64,000 bases of DNA from CAWHPS01 sp963831235 (GCA_963831235.1 CAWHPS010000061.1:62001-126000); one strand, 5' to 3'; positions 18,287 through 26,724 are shown, numbered from the stretch's first letter. Notes: generated by a model not told the origin, from the letters alone. Made by a program: numbers and translations.

Positions 18287-18581
18287 ATTGAACCTCCGCT
18301 TCGCGAACAACTTCATCTCTGAATTGCCTGTTCAAGTCTCTCGGAGTCCGGAGGTCAACTTTACGGCCAAATACTTCCGTAAGTTGGATTTCCATACCTG
18401 CCAGTGTTATTAAACCTGGAACATGTCCCTTTTCAAACTCAACCAATAAGTCAATGTCGCTATCCGACCGAAGATTCCCATGAAGCGCTGAACCAAACAG
18501 AGACATTTTGTGTACATGATTATTACGGCAGAATTCCATCAGCTTTTCATGAATGACTTTTTCTTCAATGAGATATGCCAT
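18276..18581 (-). CDS. MNT-type nucleotidyltransferase (MntA-like antitoxin)
   Basis: 101 residues with the minimal nucleotidyltransferase motif SLFGSALHGNLRSDSDIDLLVEFE (given in part: GSALHG and DSDIDLLV), the G-S-x10-D-x-D arrangement. MntA proteins AMPylate and neutralise the HepT RNase toxin encoded by the following gene. Here that partner is cut to 21 codons, so this is an orphan antitoxin. A ribosome site (GAAGGATGAAGG) precedes the ATG. Confidence 0.8.
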   Translation of the reverse strand: MAYLIEEKVIHEKLMEFCRNNHVHKMSLFGSALHGNLRSDSDIDLLVEFEKGHVPGLITLAGMEIQLTEVFGRKVDLRTPRDLNRQFRDEVVREAEVQYEA

Positions 18582-18642
18582 AGTATACCTTCATCCTTCT
18601 TATGGTGTAAAATATCACATTTGCGCTGGAAAATTCAACTTA

Positions 18643-19347
18643 TCAATTTAGAGAGGGCCTGCGAGTTACGTTTCTTTTCGCATGGTTTTCCCCTGTTTTC
18701 CGATTGGAACGTTTAGACGTTAGAGCTTTAATAATAATATAGGGAATAGCAATTATTATAGAGAGTGCGGCCAATATCTTGATGGTGGATAGCCATCGGA
18801 CTTCTTTTCGAAAACATTTCAGATTGGGATTGGAAGGATCAATGGTTTTTATGGAACGCAGCACCTCTTTTGCAACTTTATATTCTCCTGTTGCGATAAA
18901 GTATCGGAACATCACACTGTAAAAAGACGATACCTCTGTGATATGAAATATTTTTCTATTAGGATAATATTGACCGATATCATAGCAGAAGCTGAACAGC
19001 TTTGGAACTTGTTTATGCTTTCCCGCTATTATTAATTCTGAAGCGTAATTTAACCTGGCAAATAAGTAGTCAGGAAATGCACTGAAATTCTCCTTTGCCA
19101 TCCTCTGTGCCTGTTCATGTTGCTGAAGAGCAACGTAGCTATTGTATAAATAATTTTTAACAACCGGATTATTATAATTTCTGTTCAGTTCCTCCATTTC
19201 CATTACAAGTTTTTCTGGCTCTTTCATAATCATATTGTAAAACCGCTCAAGATTATCCTTTATATCTTTTGGCAGCATTTCTGTATATTTGCTTTCCATC
19301 GGTTCATAGGAAATTGTATAGGTAATGTTAGTTGGTATATGCTTCAT
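18643..19347 (-). CDS. TPR-like protein with C-terminal membrane anchor
   Basis: 234 residues. The middle (about 35-180) is helical and TPR-like, with segments such as VVKNYLYNSYVALQQHEQAQRMAKENFSA (seen in parts) and GEYKVAKEVLRSIKTIDPSNPNL. A single hydrophobic helix (STIKILAALSIIIAIPYIII) near residue 190-212 is followed by a strongly basic tail, so the TPR part should face one side of the membrane as a tail-anchored domain. Function is unknown. It lies nine bases after the SEC-C gene, in the same orientation, and is probably co-transcribed with it. Confidence 0.6.
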   Translation of the reverse strand: MKHIPTNITYTISYEPMESKYTEMLPKDIKDNLERFYNMIMKEPEKLVMEMEELNRNYNNPVVKNYLYNSYVALQQHEQAQRMAKENFSAFPDYLFARLNYASELIIAGKHKQVPKLFSFCYDIGQYYPNRKIFHITEVSSFYSVMFRYFIATGEYKVAKEVLRSIKTIDPSNPNLKCFRKEVRWLSTIKILAALSIIIAIPYIIIKALTSKRSNRKTGENHAKRNVTRRPSLN

Positions 19348-19355
19348 GTATTACC

Positions 19356-20459
19356 TCATCCGCAGCATTTTTTGTACTTTTTTCCGCTGCCACAAATACA
19401 CGGTTCATTTCTACCTGGCCTTTTAATTCCCTTGCCATCTGATACTAATGGAGATATTTCAGATTTGTTAACAGGTTTTGGCTCCTGCTTCAAATTAGCA
19501 ATGTCCATAGTGACACCCCTGATACCATCTTCATTTCCCATCTCTTTGTATATTTCCAGTAATCTCTCGAGAATTATTTCTTTATCATTGATGCCATTAA
19601 CAGCCAAACCTTCCTTAAGAATCCTTTCAGCTTTGGGAAGATTATTGGTTGAAGCCTTTTTATAAAATGAATATCTGTCCGCCCAGCCAATCCAACCCCA
19701 CGACCATTTTGGATCATCAGTCAGCCATTGACGATATAACGAATCTGTAACTTCATGTTTTCCCAGATTGAAATGACATTCAGCAATGGATCTGCGCATG
19801 TTTTGAATGGTTAACGAATCTGCCTCAAGCAAGGGAATTATTTCCGAACAGAATAAAATATGTTCCTCATTATAACTCTTGTTGCCAACTGCAGAATTAT
19901 GAAGGGTTTCATCATAATCCTGGCACCAATTAAACACAAACTGGTATTGAGGAAACATATTGTCAAAATCACGAATTGAAGCAACATTCCACTTTTTCAT
20001 AAACCATTTTGCATCTTTCCAGTATTCCCTCCATATTGATACAACCTTATCCGTATTTTCCAAACCATGACGTACTGCGTAGCCTTCCTGCATTTTATCG
20101 TCAAGAGATTCCAAGTGGGGAATGTCTGGATACCATCGCTCCCAAAGAACCGTAAATGAAAGCCAACAGAAGTCCGAAAGAGAATCTTTAACATGGTATT
20201 TATTGTAAAAATGAATTGCAATTTCTTGAGAAGACGGATAATTCTCGCAATATTCTTTCATCTCTTCCCGCGTCAATGATATTCCGAGGGAAGACAGTAT
20301 TTTCCTTAATTCTTCGTCTGAAAGTTTTCGTGCATCCGAAAGCAGCATTTTGTTGGCGCCTTCCTTATAAAGGTGCCGGCTATCTTGAGCCATTCTATCG
20401 ATGGCGATATAAGAAATGTCAATACCCATCCGCGTAAATTTATCAATTATATTTTTCAC
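19356..20459 (-). CDS. SEC-C motif protein with helical repeats
   Basis: 367 residues with a GTG start preceded by AGGAAAGG. The C-terminus PGRNEPCICGSGKKYKKCCG is a complete SEC-C zinc-binding motif (C-x-C-x8-CC). The rest is all-helical with degenerate TPR-like repeats (MRRSIAECHFNLGKHEVTD, LEIYKEMGNEDG). SEC-C modules occur at the end of SecA and in many stand-alone proteins of accessory regions. It may act as a ribosome- or protein-binding adaptor; no catalytic motif is visible. The TPR-anchor protein is encoded directly downstream. Confidence 0.7.
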   Translation of the reverse strand: MKNIIDKFTRMGIDISYIAIDRMAQDSRHLYKEGANKMLLSDARKLSDEELRKILSSLGISLTREEMKEYCENYPSSQEIAIHFYNKYHVKDSLSDFCWLSFTVLWERWYPDIPHLESLDDKMQEGYAVRHGLENTDKVVSIWREYWKDAKWFMKKWNVASIRDFDNMFPQYQFVFNWCQDYDETLHNSAVGNKSYNEEHILFCSEIIPLLEADSLTIQNMRRSIAECHFNLGKHEVTDSLYRQWLTDDPKWSWGWIGWADRYSFYKKASTNNLPKAERILKEGLAVNGINDKEIILERLLEIYKEMGNEDGIRGVTMDIANLKQEPKPVNKSEISPLVSDGKGIKRPGRNEPCICGSGKKYKKCCG

Positions 20460-20519
20460 GATTGCCTTTCCTGTTTTCGGGAATGGTTTTTCATTTTATT
20501 ATCCTTGATAGTCATTGTA

Positions 20520-20936
20520 TCATTTCTTTACAGGATAGGCCCGAATCAATCTTGTAATCATTTCGTTGATGTCACAGCCCTCGATTTCAGCCAGGCTATT
20601 GAGTTTCCTGATGTTTGGTATTGATATTTTTTTATCAAGAACTTTCATCGTCCCGTCATTCCAGAATAAAATCCCGCGTTCGCCAAGAAAAAACCTGTCT
20701 GGATAATCCCTTGCGGCTATTTTCTTTACTTCCGACCAGGCTGCATTGATTTCGCGGACCCCGCTCATCTGACCAAAAAACCCCATGTTTTGAGTAATGG
20801 CATCCTTGATGTTTTGAGTTCCTGATGGAAGCTGGAGTAGTACATCAAGCATCATGTGTGCAAGCTTTGATTTTGACAAGCCTGAGCCTAATCCTGACAT
20901 TCGCATTCGTGAAAACAGGCCTCTTTGTGTGAACAT
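20520..20936 (-). CDS. Hypothetical protein
   Basis: 138 residues, no family recognised. The N-terminus is Gly/Ser/Met-rich (SGLGSGLSKSKLAHMMLDVLL), and the C-terminal half has an alpha/beta pattern (GERGILFWNDGTMKVLDKKI). No signal peptide or membrane helix is seen. A good ribosome site (GTGGAGGAAAG) precedes the ATG. It lies 14 bases after another small unknown gene (20951-21238), and the two probably form an operon. Confidence 0.55.
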   Translation of the reverse strand: MFTQRGLFSRMRMSGLGSGLSKSKLAHMMLDVLLQLPSGTQNIKDAITQNMGFFGQMSGVREINAAWSEVKKIAARDYPDRFFLGERGILFWNDGTMKVLDKKISIPNIRKLNSLAEIEGCDINEMITRLIRAYPVKK

Positions 20937-20950
20937 AACTTTCCTCCACT

Positions 20951-21238
20951 TTATTTTGGGTAAACATAGGAACGAAGCTTTTGATTGATTGCATCCTTAA
21001 CGAAAACCATCATATCGCCTTTTGCTTTTATTTTCACAAACTGGTCTTTAGTCTTCTGCCGTGTCCGCTCGCTTAATGATTCCAGATATTCCATTCCGGC
21101 ATATGCTTTAATCTTCGCCTCCAGAATGTCGATTTCAATAATCGGGTCAATGTGTTTGAAATCATTATACGCCTGTTTAATGACATCCCAGTTTTCATTT
21201 ATAAGGATTTCGTAAGGGTCAATAGCTTTTTTCTTGAT
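20951..21238 (-). CDS. Hypothetical helical protein with apparent AUC start
   Basis: An open frame of 95 residues with strong coding character (KAIDPYEILINENWDVIKQA, EIDILEAKIKAYAGMEYLES) ends just before the 20520-20936 gene. It has no ATG, GTG or TTG in a suitable place: an in-frame TAA is followed directly by ATC, and AAAGGAGA lies six bases upstream of that ATC. The start is therefore either a rare AUC codon or an ATG lost by mutation. The protein is mainly alpha-helical and charged. Function is unknown. Confidence 0.5.
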   Translation of the reverse strand: MKKKAIDPYEILINENWDVIKQAYNDFKHIDPIIEIDILEAKIKAYAGMEYLESLSERTRQKTKDQFVKIKAKGDMMVFVKDAINQKLRSYVYPK

Positions 21239-21359
21239 TTATATCTCCTTTGAGAGTAGTAATATTTAATTTAATGAGGAAAAAAGGCAACTATCAAAGA
21301 AGTAAGGGTGCTGGAATAGGTTTATTTAAAGTATGTATTACAAATAATAGAACAAACCC

Positions 21360-22433
21360 CTACGCAGATAAAAGCATTGCATGTGCTGAAAGCCCTGCAC
21401 CGAATGCGGTCATTAAAGAGAGTGTTCCGGGTACATGTTCCATCTGCATGATTCGATCAAGTTCGAATAGCACCGTTGGCGAAGACATGTTGCCATATTC
21501 CGACAAAACAGAGTAAGTGGTCAAAAGTTGTTCATCCGTAAGACCCAATCCATCTTTTATTTCACCTATGATTCTATCTCCTCCCGGATGCACTGCCCAA
21601 TAAGTGATGTCCATTGGCAATAACCCATCTGAAAGAAGCAGATTTCGAATAAGTTCGGGCACCACTTTTCTGATAACTCCCGGAAGCTTTGGAGAAAGCA
21701 TGTTGTGGAGTTGACCGTTCTTGTGGGTGAAGCGGACATAATCCCTGTAATCTGGTTCTATCCTACTTTCACTGGAACATATTTTAAGACCTATTGGCTC
21801 TTTCCATAGAACAGCGGCAGCCGCGCCGTCTCCAAACAGGGCATTGGAAAGAATCAGGCTCATGTCATCGCTTATCTGAAAGGTAGCGCTGCATATTTCA
21901 ACGGAAACCGAAACAACTACCCCATTGTCTATTCCTGCAAGGCAATTTGATGCAAGTTGAAGGTTTGGAATTGCTCCCCCGCAGCCGCTACCTACAAGAT
22001 CATAGGCAAGTGTTGTTGCAGGAAGTCCGAGCGCCTGGCATAAATAGGTGGAAATACCAGGGCATAAATAGCCGGTACACGTATTGACAATAAGGATGCG
22101 CACATCTTCCATTTGTACATGGGCTTTCAAGATGGCATCAATAACAGCTTTTCTGGAGAGCTCGGTTGCCCAATGAGTGAATCTTTTAATACGTTCATCC
22201 GGGTCTTCATTACGGATTGAGGGGATTTGTTCGGGCGTGTCAACTGCAATATGTCGTTTTTTAATGGATGGATGCGCCAGGAGTTTATGCATTATATCAA
22301 GCGTCCTGGGTTTCAGAACTTCCGAGTAATAGTGGGTCAGGATAGCGTCCATTGCATTCTGTGTAAGGGTCACGGATGGATTTGCCGTACCAATAGAAGC
22401 TATGCGGATATTTTGTGAATTATTCATGGGCAT
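21360..22433 (-). CDS. Type III polyketide synthase (chalcone/alkylresorcinol synthase-like)
   Basis: 357 residues, typical length. The catalytic triad is visible: Cys151 in YDLVGSGCGGAIPNLQLA, His282 in YWAVHPGG and Asn315 in SEYGNMSSPT. These homodimeric enzymes extend an acyl starter with malonyl-CoA and cyclise it to resorcinols or pyrones. It is last in an operon with a ketosynthase and an acyl carrier protein, which suggests the starter is a dedicated ACP-bound acyl chain, as in Azotobacter phenolic-lipid synthesis. The product may be a membrane phenolic lipid. The gene begins 25 bases after the ketosynthase stop. Confidence 0.88.
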   Translation of the reverse strand: MPMNNSQNIRIASIGTANPSVTLTQNAMDAILTHYYSEVLKPRTLDIMHKLLAHPSIKKRHIAVDTPEQIPSIRNEDPDERIKRFTHWATELSRKAVIDAILKAHVQMEDVRILIVNTCTGYLCPGISTYLCQALGLPATTLAYDLVGSGCGGAIPNLQLASNCLAGIDNGVVVSVSVEICSATFQISDDMSLILSNALFGDGAAAAVLWKEPIGLKICSSESRIEPDYRDYVRFTHKNGQLHNMLSPKLPGVIRKVVPELIRNLLLSDGLLPMDITYWAVHPGGDRIIGEIKDGLGLTDEQLLTTYSVLSEYGNMSSPTVLFELDRIMQMEHVPGTLSLMTAFGAGLSAHAMLLSA

Positions 22434-22458
22434 ATTAAATGCTCCAATGTTAATGGTT

Positions 22459-23835
22459 TCAGGAGGCCTTTGTAAGAATCAGGCCCGCATTATGGCCGCC
22501 GAACGCAAAGGATTGCGTCATGGCATTGTTTAAAGGTTCATGACGCATTGTCCTGGCGAAATTAAGATCACGCACCGGGTTTTCGATATTAAGGCTCGGA
22601 TGTACGGTTCCATTTTGAAGGCTCAGCGCAGTAACAGAAGCTTCAATTGCACCGCTTGCGCCGAGTGTGTGCCCTATAAGGGATTTTGTGGAATTCAAGA
22701 TGGGCTTTTTACCGAAAATATCACTTATCATCTGCGACTCAATTTCGTCATTTTGAATTGTGCCTGTACCGTGGGTGTTGAGGTAATCAATTTCCTCAGG
22801 CTTTAGATTTGCTTCTTTGAGAAGCTCTTTAACCATGGTACGAATTGCTTTGCCGCTTGGTTCCATCATCATGATATTATAAGCATCATAAGATTCGGCA
22901 AAGGCTGCGATCTCGGCATAAGGCTTGGCACCACGCGCCAGCATGCGCTCTTCTGACTCAAGCACCAAGGCCGCTGCGCCGCCCTCGCTGAAAAGAAAAC
23001 CGGATCGCCCCATGTCAAAGGGGCGGCAGGCCTTTGACGGCTCGCTGCAGGATGACACCAGTGTTTTTGCAGCGTCGAATCCTCGGAATGCACCTCCAGT
23101 ATCGTCCATCAGATATTCTGAACCTCCGCAAAGCAGCAAATCCGCTTTACTATCAGCGATTGTCCTGAAAGCATGCCCCACTGCTGATGTTCCGGATGCG
23201 CAGGCAGAACAAAAGGTCTGGTTTATGCCTTCCAGGGAAAATTTAATGCCGAGGGTATCCGCACATCCATTCGGCATGCCCATTGAAACCACGAATGGAT
23301 TAAAACGCGGGGGCATTCTAAGCTCGCGAATCAGCTCCTGCAAACGTTCCATAATAGGACCGGTGTATTGTCCTTTTGCTGCATCGGATTGCAGTTCAAT
23401 CAGGGATTTCTGATGAGATGCCAGGAGATGGTTTGCATTGTTGCTTAAAAGTGAGGAGATACCGCTTATACCGGTACCGAACATGATGCCTGATTTAGCC
23501 GGGTCAACACCTTTAATAACAAATGTATTTTTCTTTGCATCTTTTTGATCATACTGTAATCCGGCTTTTTGAAGGGCTTGAAATGTCGCTATCAAGGCGA
23601 TTAGTGTATGTTTGTCAAGTTGAGACTGTTCAATCTTTGTTATGGGATAATGTGAGAAATCAATGGTAGGCAGGGGTGCGTAAAGAGTGGAATGCATACC
23701 GGCATATTCGTTCCAATGAGCAGGAATTTCGGCCACCTCGCTTTTACCTTCAAGGCAGGCTTTCCAGAATTCGTCAGTTGTAAGCCCTATGGAGGCCACG
23801 ATACCGATGCCGGTAATGAACACACGTTGTTTCAC
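22459..23835 (-). CDS. Beta-ketoacyl-ACP synthase (FabF-like ketosynthase)
   Basis: 458 residues with the condensing triad Cys212 (FCSACASGTS), His355 (NTHGTGT) and His389 (KSLIGHTLGASG). It is about 45 residues longer than housekeeping FabF, with extra sequence between about residues 95 and 175. This and its place between dedicated ACP and type III PKS genes argue for a secondary-metabolism ketosynthase. It should elongate or prime the acyl chain handed to the polyketide synthase. Spacing to the ACP gene is three bases. Confidence 0.88.
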   Translation of the reverse strand: MKQRVFITGIGIVASIGLTTDEFWKACLEGKSEVAEIPAHWNEYAGMHSTLYAPLPTIDFSHYPITKIEQSQLDKHTLIALIATFQALQKAGLQYDQKDAKKNTFVIKGVDPAKSGIMFGTGISGISSLLSNNANHLLASHQKSLIELQSDAAKGQYTGPIMERLQELIRELRMPPRFNPFVVSMGMPNGCADTLGIKFSLEGINQTFCSACASGTSAVGHAFRTIADSKADLLLCGGSEYLMDDTGGAFRGFDAAKTLVSSCSEPSKACRPFDMGRSGFLFSEGGAAALVLESEERMLARGAKPYAEIAAFAESYDAYNIMMMEPSGKAIRTMVKELLKEANLKPEEIDYLNTHGTGTIQNDEIESQMISDIFGKKPILNSTKSLIGHTLGASGAIEASVTALSLQNGTVHPSLNIENPVRDLNFARTMRHEPLNNAMTQSFAFGGHNAGLILTKAS

Positions 23836-23838
23836 CTG

Positions 23839-24099
23839 TTAGACCGCAATGGCCTGATTAGGTAGATAATTATATGCATCAGCGATGCGGATAAACTTTT
23901 CAGCGTCTGACTCTGGAATAATAATTTGAAATTCCTCCTCAAGAGCCATGAGAAGTGTGATGCAATCCAGTGAATCAGCCCCAAGGTCTTCCTTGAACCG
24001 GCTATCCATTTTGATACGTCCCTCATCAACTTTAAGAACATCTTTGATCACCTTGTTGACCCTTGCTGTCAGGTCTTCTTGAGCCAGAGTGGCCTGCAT
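23839..24099 (-). CDS. Acyl carrier protein
   Basis: 86 residues with the phosphopantetheine attachment site GADSLD (Ser43) and the conserved helix-2 sequence LLMALEEEFQIIIPE. The N-terminus is slightly longer than in housekeeping AcpP. It should carry the acyl intermediate between the neighbouring ketosynthase and the type III PKS. It is 17 bases from the STAS gene and three from the ketosynthase gene, in the same operon. Confidence 0.9.
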   Translation of the reverse strand: MQATLAQEDLTARVNKVIKDVLKVDEGRIKMDSRFKEDLGADSLDCITLLMALEEEFQIIIPESDAEKFIRIADAYNYLPNQAIAV

Positions 24100-24116
24100 T
24101 GTATTCTCCTTGTGTT

Positions 24117-24485
24117 TTAGTACTGTATTTCAAATGACGGGTTGTAATGGTTAAGAATATTCAAATCCAAATTTGTATTAAGACCGAACCTGTCAAATTT
24201 GGCGTTTATAGTGGAATTGGCGAGAATACAAAACTTGCGCCCACTGTCTTTTATAATACGCCACAAATAGGTAATGATACCAAAACTATATGAATTAATA
24301 TACGTTACTTTACGCAGGTCCAGCAGGAGCTCAAGAGATTTTGTTTGCAAAAAAGTTCCTTCAATAATGTTGATTAGGCTTTCAGCGGAATTTCCAATTA
24401 TTTCACCGGCAATATCTATTATGTAGCAACCATTCTTTTCATTGGTTTTAATAGTTAAGAAATTATCATTTGCAATTCCAGACAT
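24117..24485 (-). CDS. STAS-domain protein (anti-sigma factor antagonist-like)
   Basis: 122 residues covering one STAS domain. LLLDLRKVTYINSYSFGIITYL corresponds to the SpoIIAA phosphorylation loop (D-S-S-G-L-G). Here the usual Asp is Asn and the second Ser is Tyr, but the candidate phosphoserine (INS) is kept. STAS proteins act as phosphorylation switches on anti-sigma kinases or as scaffold parts. As first gene of the ACP-ketosynthase-PKS operon it may regulate or localise the pathway, which is an unusual pairing. Confidence 0.75.
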   Translation of the reverse strand: MSGIANDNFLTIKTNEKNGCYIIDIAGEIIGNSAESLINIIEGTFLQTKSLELLLDLRKVTYINSYSFGIITYLWRIIKDSGRKFCILANSTINAKFDRFGLNTNLDLNILNHYNPSFEIQY

Positions 24486-24555
24486 TCTTAAATCTCCTCA
24501 AATAAAAATTGTTATAAACTAAATTTTCAAATCCAACTATTTATAGCCATATTGA

Positions 24556-24573
24556 TTGCAAAAATCTTACCAA
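24556..24573 (-). promoter_or_regulatory. Sigma-54-type promoter for the STAS/ACP/KS/PKS operon
   Basis: On the minus strand the sequence TTGGTAAGATTTTTGCAA has GG at -24 (24571-24570) and GC at -12 (24559-24558) with exactly ten bases between. The GC is 73 bases before the STAS start. It matches the consensus TGGCAC-N5-TTGC at TGG and TTGC. Confidence 0.6.
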
Positions 24574-24589
24574 TTTTCCAAGAAATGTA

Positions 24590-24836
24590 AAGGTTTATCA
24601 CGAAAGGAGTTACTGTTTATGTTTTGAGTAATTCTTTCTCATTTATAAGAACGCTTAATTAGGGAATTGCAATTATTGAAATTGGCTACTTCGTACTTAT
24701 TTATAATTTGTTGGATGGCATTGCCCTTGTTTATGCAGGCAAATGGTGTACCTGTATCCAACATGGCAAAAAACCAGAGAGCCCAGCTGGAGACAATATT
24801 TTAACGGAAAAATTAATTATCAGCAGATAGCATTGT
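24590..24836. other. Intergenic stretch without a supported gene
   Basis: Between the sigma-54 site of the STAS operon and the end of the VapC gene I see only short frames. One (ending at 24801) reads MALPLFMQANGVPVSNM and another overlaps it, but neither has a ribosome site or a recognisable family. It may hold a degraded gene. Confidence 0.3.
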
Positions 24837-25259
24837 TCAGGCAAACGGGTTTTTGATCATAAGCCCGTCTATTTTGTGTCCCTGGTGGAGGTCTTCAGAA
24901 AATAAAGTGCTGCAATTGCCCATGATTGCAGCTTCAATAATCATTGCATCATAGTAGGAATAACCTGTTTTTTCTTTAATGTCGAGGGTATTCATAAAGA
25001 ATTCTCCGCTCGGATAAACTTCACACAATGGCAACAGTACTTCTTTCAAGTATTGATTAGCCTCATGGCGGGCAAGTGGAACTTTGAATTTCCGGGTGGA
25101 GACATTCAAGAACTCCTGTATGACCTGATAACTAATTATGCCCCTACTTTCAGATAATGCTGATTCAATCAGTTGAATTGCGGTCTTCTGTTTTTTCGGG
25201 CTTTTATCGTCAAATGAATAAACGAATATATTGGTATCCAGGAAAAACTTACCTTTCAT
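24837..25259 (-). CDS. vapC: PIN-domain RNase toxin (VapC-like)
   Basis: 140 residues. The PIN acidic residues are visible: Asp8 in FFLDTNIFVYSFD, Glu in YQVIQEFLNV, and Asp in YSYYDAMIIEAA and FSEDLHQG. VapC toxins cleave tRNA or rRNA when the antitoxin is degraded. The start overlaps the end of the antitoxin gene by eleven bases, the usual VapBC arrangement. Confidence 0.85.
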   Translation of the reverse strand: MKGKFFLDTNIFVYSFDDKSPKKQKTAIQLIESALSESRGIISYQVIQEFLNVSTRKFKVPLARHEANQYLKEVLLPLCEVYPSGEFFMNTLDIKEKTGYSYYDAMIIEAAIMGNCSTLFSEDLHQGHKIDGLMIKNPFA

Positions 25260-25470
25260 TCAGGTCTTCCCTGCTGAATTTCCCTCCCACCCGAACATGG
25301 GAAAGTTTCTTCATAATGTTCTTATAGGCGCCAGTTTCTCTTTTGCCTAAAACGTATCGATATAGCCATTCCCGGAATACAATATTCAGAGATTTGTTTT
25401 CGCTTTGCGCCCGTGCCCTTGCCTGAAGAATCAAACGATCTTCTGCGCTTAAGGTTATATTTCTAAACAT
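25249..25470 (-). CDS. vapB: VapB-like antitoxin
   Basis: 73 residues from the ATG at 25470, preceded by ATGGAG. An upstream GTG/ATG-type frame to 25518 crosses the operator palindrome and is unlikely to be used. FRNITLSAEDRLILQARARAQSENKSLN resembles a ribbon-helix-helix antitoxin N-terminus (short parts only quoted elsewhere), and the C-terminal part should mask the PIN toxin. It is expected to bind the palindrome at 25492-25511 and repress the operon. Confidence 0.75.
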   Translation of the reverse strand: MFRNITLSAEDRLILQARARAQSENKSLNIVFREWLYRYVLGKRETGAYKNIMKKLSHVRVGGKFSREDLNER

Positions 25471-25491
25471 AAAACTCCATATTTTAACACT

Positions 25492-25511
25492 ATTATCGTG
25501 TACACAATAAT
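25492..25511. promoter_or_regulatory. Palindromic operator candidate for VapBC
   Basis: ATTATCGTGTACACAATAAT is an inverted repeat of two ten-base arms with one mismatched pair. It lies 22 bases upstream of the antitoxin ATG, where VapB autorepression sites are normally found. Confidence 0.55.
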
Positions 25512-25667
25512 ATAACATTTCTTTATCGGAGGTTCAACACAAACCTGGAAAAGAATCTTAGCCAAATTAACATTTACGAATCTGCAAATCTGCAATTTAA
25601 GAAACCTGTAATCCTACCTATTACTGATAATCTGATAATATAAAACACATTTCCATCAATTAATAAT

Positions 25668-25685
25668 ACGGCAAGATAATTGCTT
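25668..25685 (+). promoter_or_regulatory. Sigma-54-type promoter before the Cys-rich protein and LuxR genes
   Basis: ACGGCAAGATAATTGCTT has GG (25670-25671), ten bases, then GC (25682-25683). The start codon at 25737 is 54 bases downstream. The T before GG is replaced by C; TTGC is exact. Confidence 0.5.
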
Positions 25686-25736
25686 TAAATTAAGCATGTA
25701 CAGAATCAAATTAAATGACCAACAGAGAGGAAACAG

Positions 25737-26024
25737 ATGAATACCTGTAAATCACCTTCCCCATGGCAGATCTGGAATGGGTTTGAATCCCCATCTGATC
25801 CTGACGAAGAAAGAGAGATTTGGCTTGAATCTGATGGACTTGATGAAAAGAGTCAAATTATCATGCACGACTATAGTTTTCCAACTGCAGTAGAATTCCA
25901 ATGTGCCCACGATGCATGCAACAAGATATTTTGGGTCGTGCTCTATCCTGAACAGTATATTTATCCCTCGTGTTGCGAAAAGCATAGCCGGGAACAAAAG
26001 CTTGCTTGCAGCAATAGATTTTAA
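25737..26024 (+). CDS. Small Cys-rich protein of unknown function
   Basis: 95 residues with a good ribosome site (GAGAGGAAACAG). The N-terminal half is acidic (SPSDPDEEREIWLESDGLDE). The C-terminal half has CAHDACNK and PSCCEKHS, a spacing that could bind a metal as a zinc-ribbon-like unit. No family recognised. It precedes the LuxR-type regulator by 40 bases and is probably co-transcribed with it. Confidence 0.65.
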   Translation: MNTCKSPSPWQIWNGFESPSDPDEEREIWLESDGLDEKSQIIMHDYSFPTAVEFQCAHDACNKIFWVVLYPEQYIYPSCCEKHSREQKLACSNRF

Positions 26025-26064
26025 AAGGCTGACCGCATTCCTTTAATGGGATAGTGTTCATGCA

Positions 26065-26628
26065 ATGTATATGCAGTTATCTCCAAACAGGCAACGGTTC
26101 CATAGCCGTATTAATCCACGCAGAGCAGCTTTAAGAAAGAAAAGCCCAGATTTAGCGGAAATCAAGCAGGCATTGCGCGAATGTCGTCAGAAACTCCTTG
26201 AAAAAGATCTTCTTCTTGAACAAAAAAATACAGCATTAAGGGAGATCCTCCATCAGAATCAGGAAGAAAAGGACAAGATAAAGAAACAGGTCTCAGCCAA
26301 TGTTGATCATTTACTTGGTCCCGTGATTGAGAAATTAAAAAGTAAGGGCGGTATTCTCACTGAACGATACACTTCGCTCCTGGAAGCAAATTTAAAGGAG
26401 ATTTCATCCTCCTTTGGGAAGGACATATCATCCAGAATGGTCGGGCTTACTCAAAAAGAGATTGACATTTGCAACATGATAAAGAACGGGTTCAGCTCAA
26501 AGCAAATCTCGGAAGCGAATAATATTTCCATAAGGACGGTCGAGACTCACAGAAACAGCATCAGGAAGAAGCTCAAGATCACAAAACAAGATGTGAATCT
26601 GGCAACATATCTTAAATTCCTGAAATGA
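26065..26628 (+). CDS. LuxR-type HTH regulator with coiled-coil N-terminus
   Basis: 187 residues. The C-terminal HTH is clear: LTQKEIDICNMIKNGFSSKQ, then ISIRTVETHRNSIRKKLKI. The N-terminal part (about 25-80) is a charged coiled coil (LRECRQKLLEKDLLLEQKN) rather than a receiver or PAS domain, so signal input may come through protein contacts. It could equally be a fragment of a PAS-LuxR lineage. The start is uncertain between 26065 and 26071. The LuxR HTH binds DNA as a dimer; the target is unknown. Confidence 0.75.
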   Translation: MYMQLSPNRQRFHSRINPRRAALRKKSPDLAEIKQALRECRQKLLEKDLLLEQKNTALREILHQNQEEKDKIKKQVSANVDHLLGPVIEKLKSKGGILTERYTSLLEANLKEISSSFGKDISSRMVGLTQKEIDICNMIKNGFSSKQISEANNISIRTVETHRNSIRKKLKITKQDVNLATYLKFLK

Positions 26629-26667
26629 TAATATATCAGCGCGTCAGTATTCATTTTATAAATATAA

Positions 26668-26704
26668 ACAAACGCCCTTTCCATGGGCCGGAAACGGCGT
26701 TTGT
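26668..26704. terminator. Terminator-like hairpin between convergent genes
   Basis: ACAAACGCC (26668-26676) pairs with GGCGTTTGT (26696-26704), with inner pairs TTTCC/GGAAA. It sits between the LuxR gene and the convergent 26725-28977 gene and could serve both. Confidence 0.6.
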
Positions 26705-26724
26705 CAATGATATTTTACCTGCCG

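Noticed and set aside
22925..23413. 162-codon plus-strand frame
   Set aside because: Antisense to the ketosynthase; no protein-like motif.
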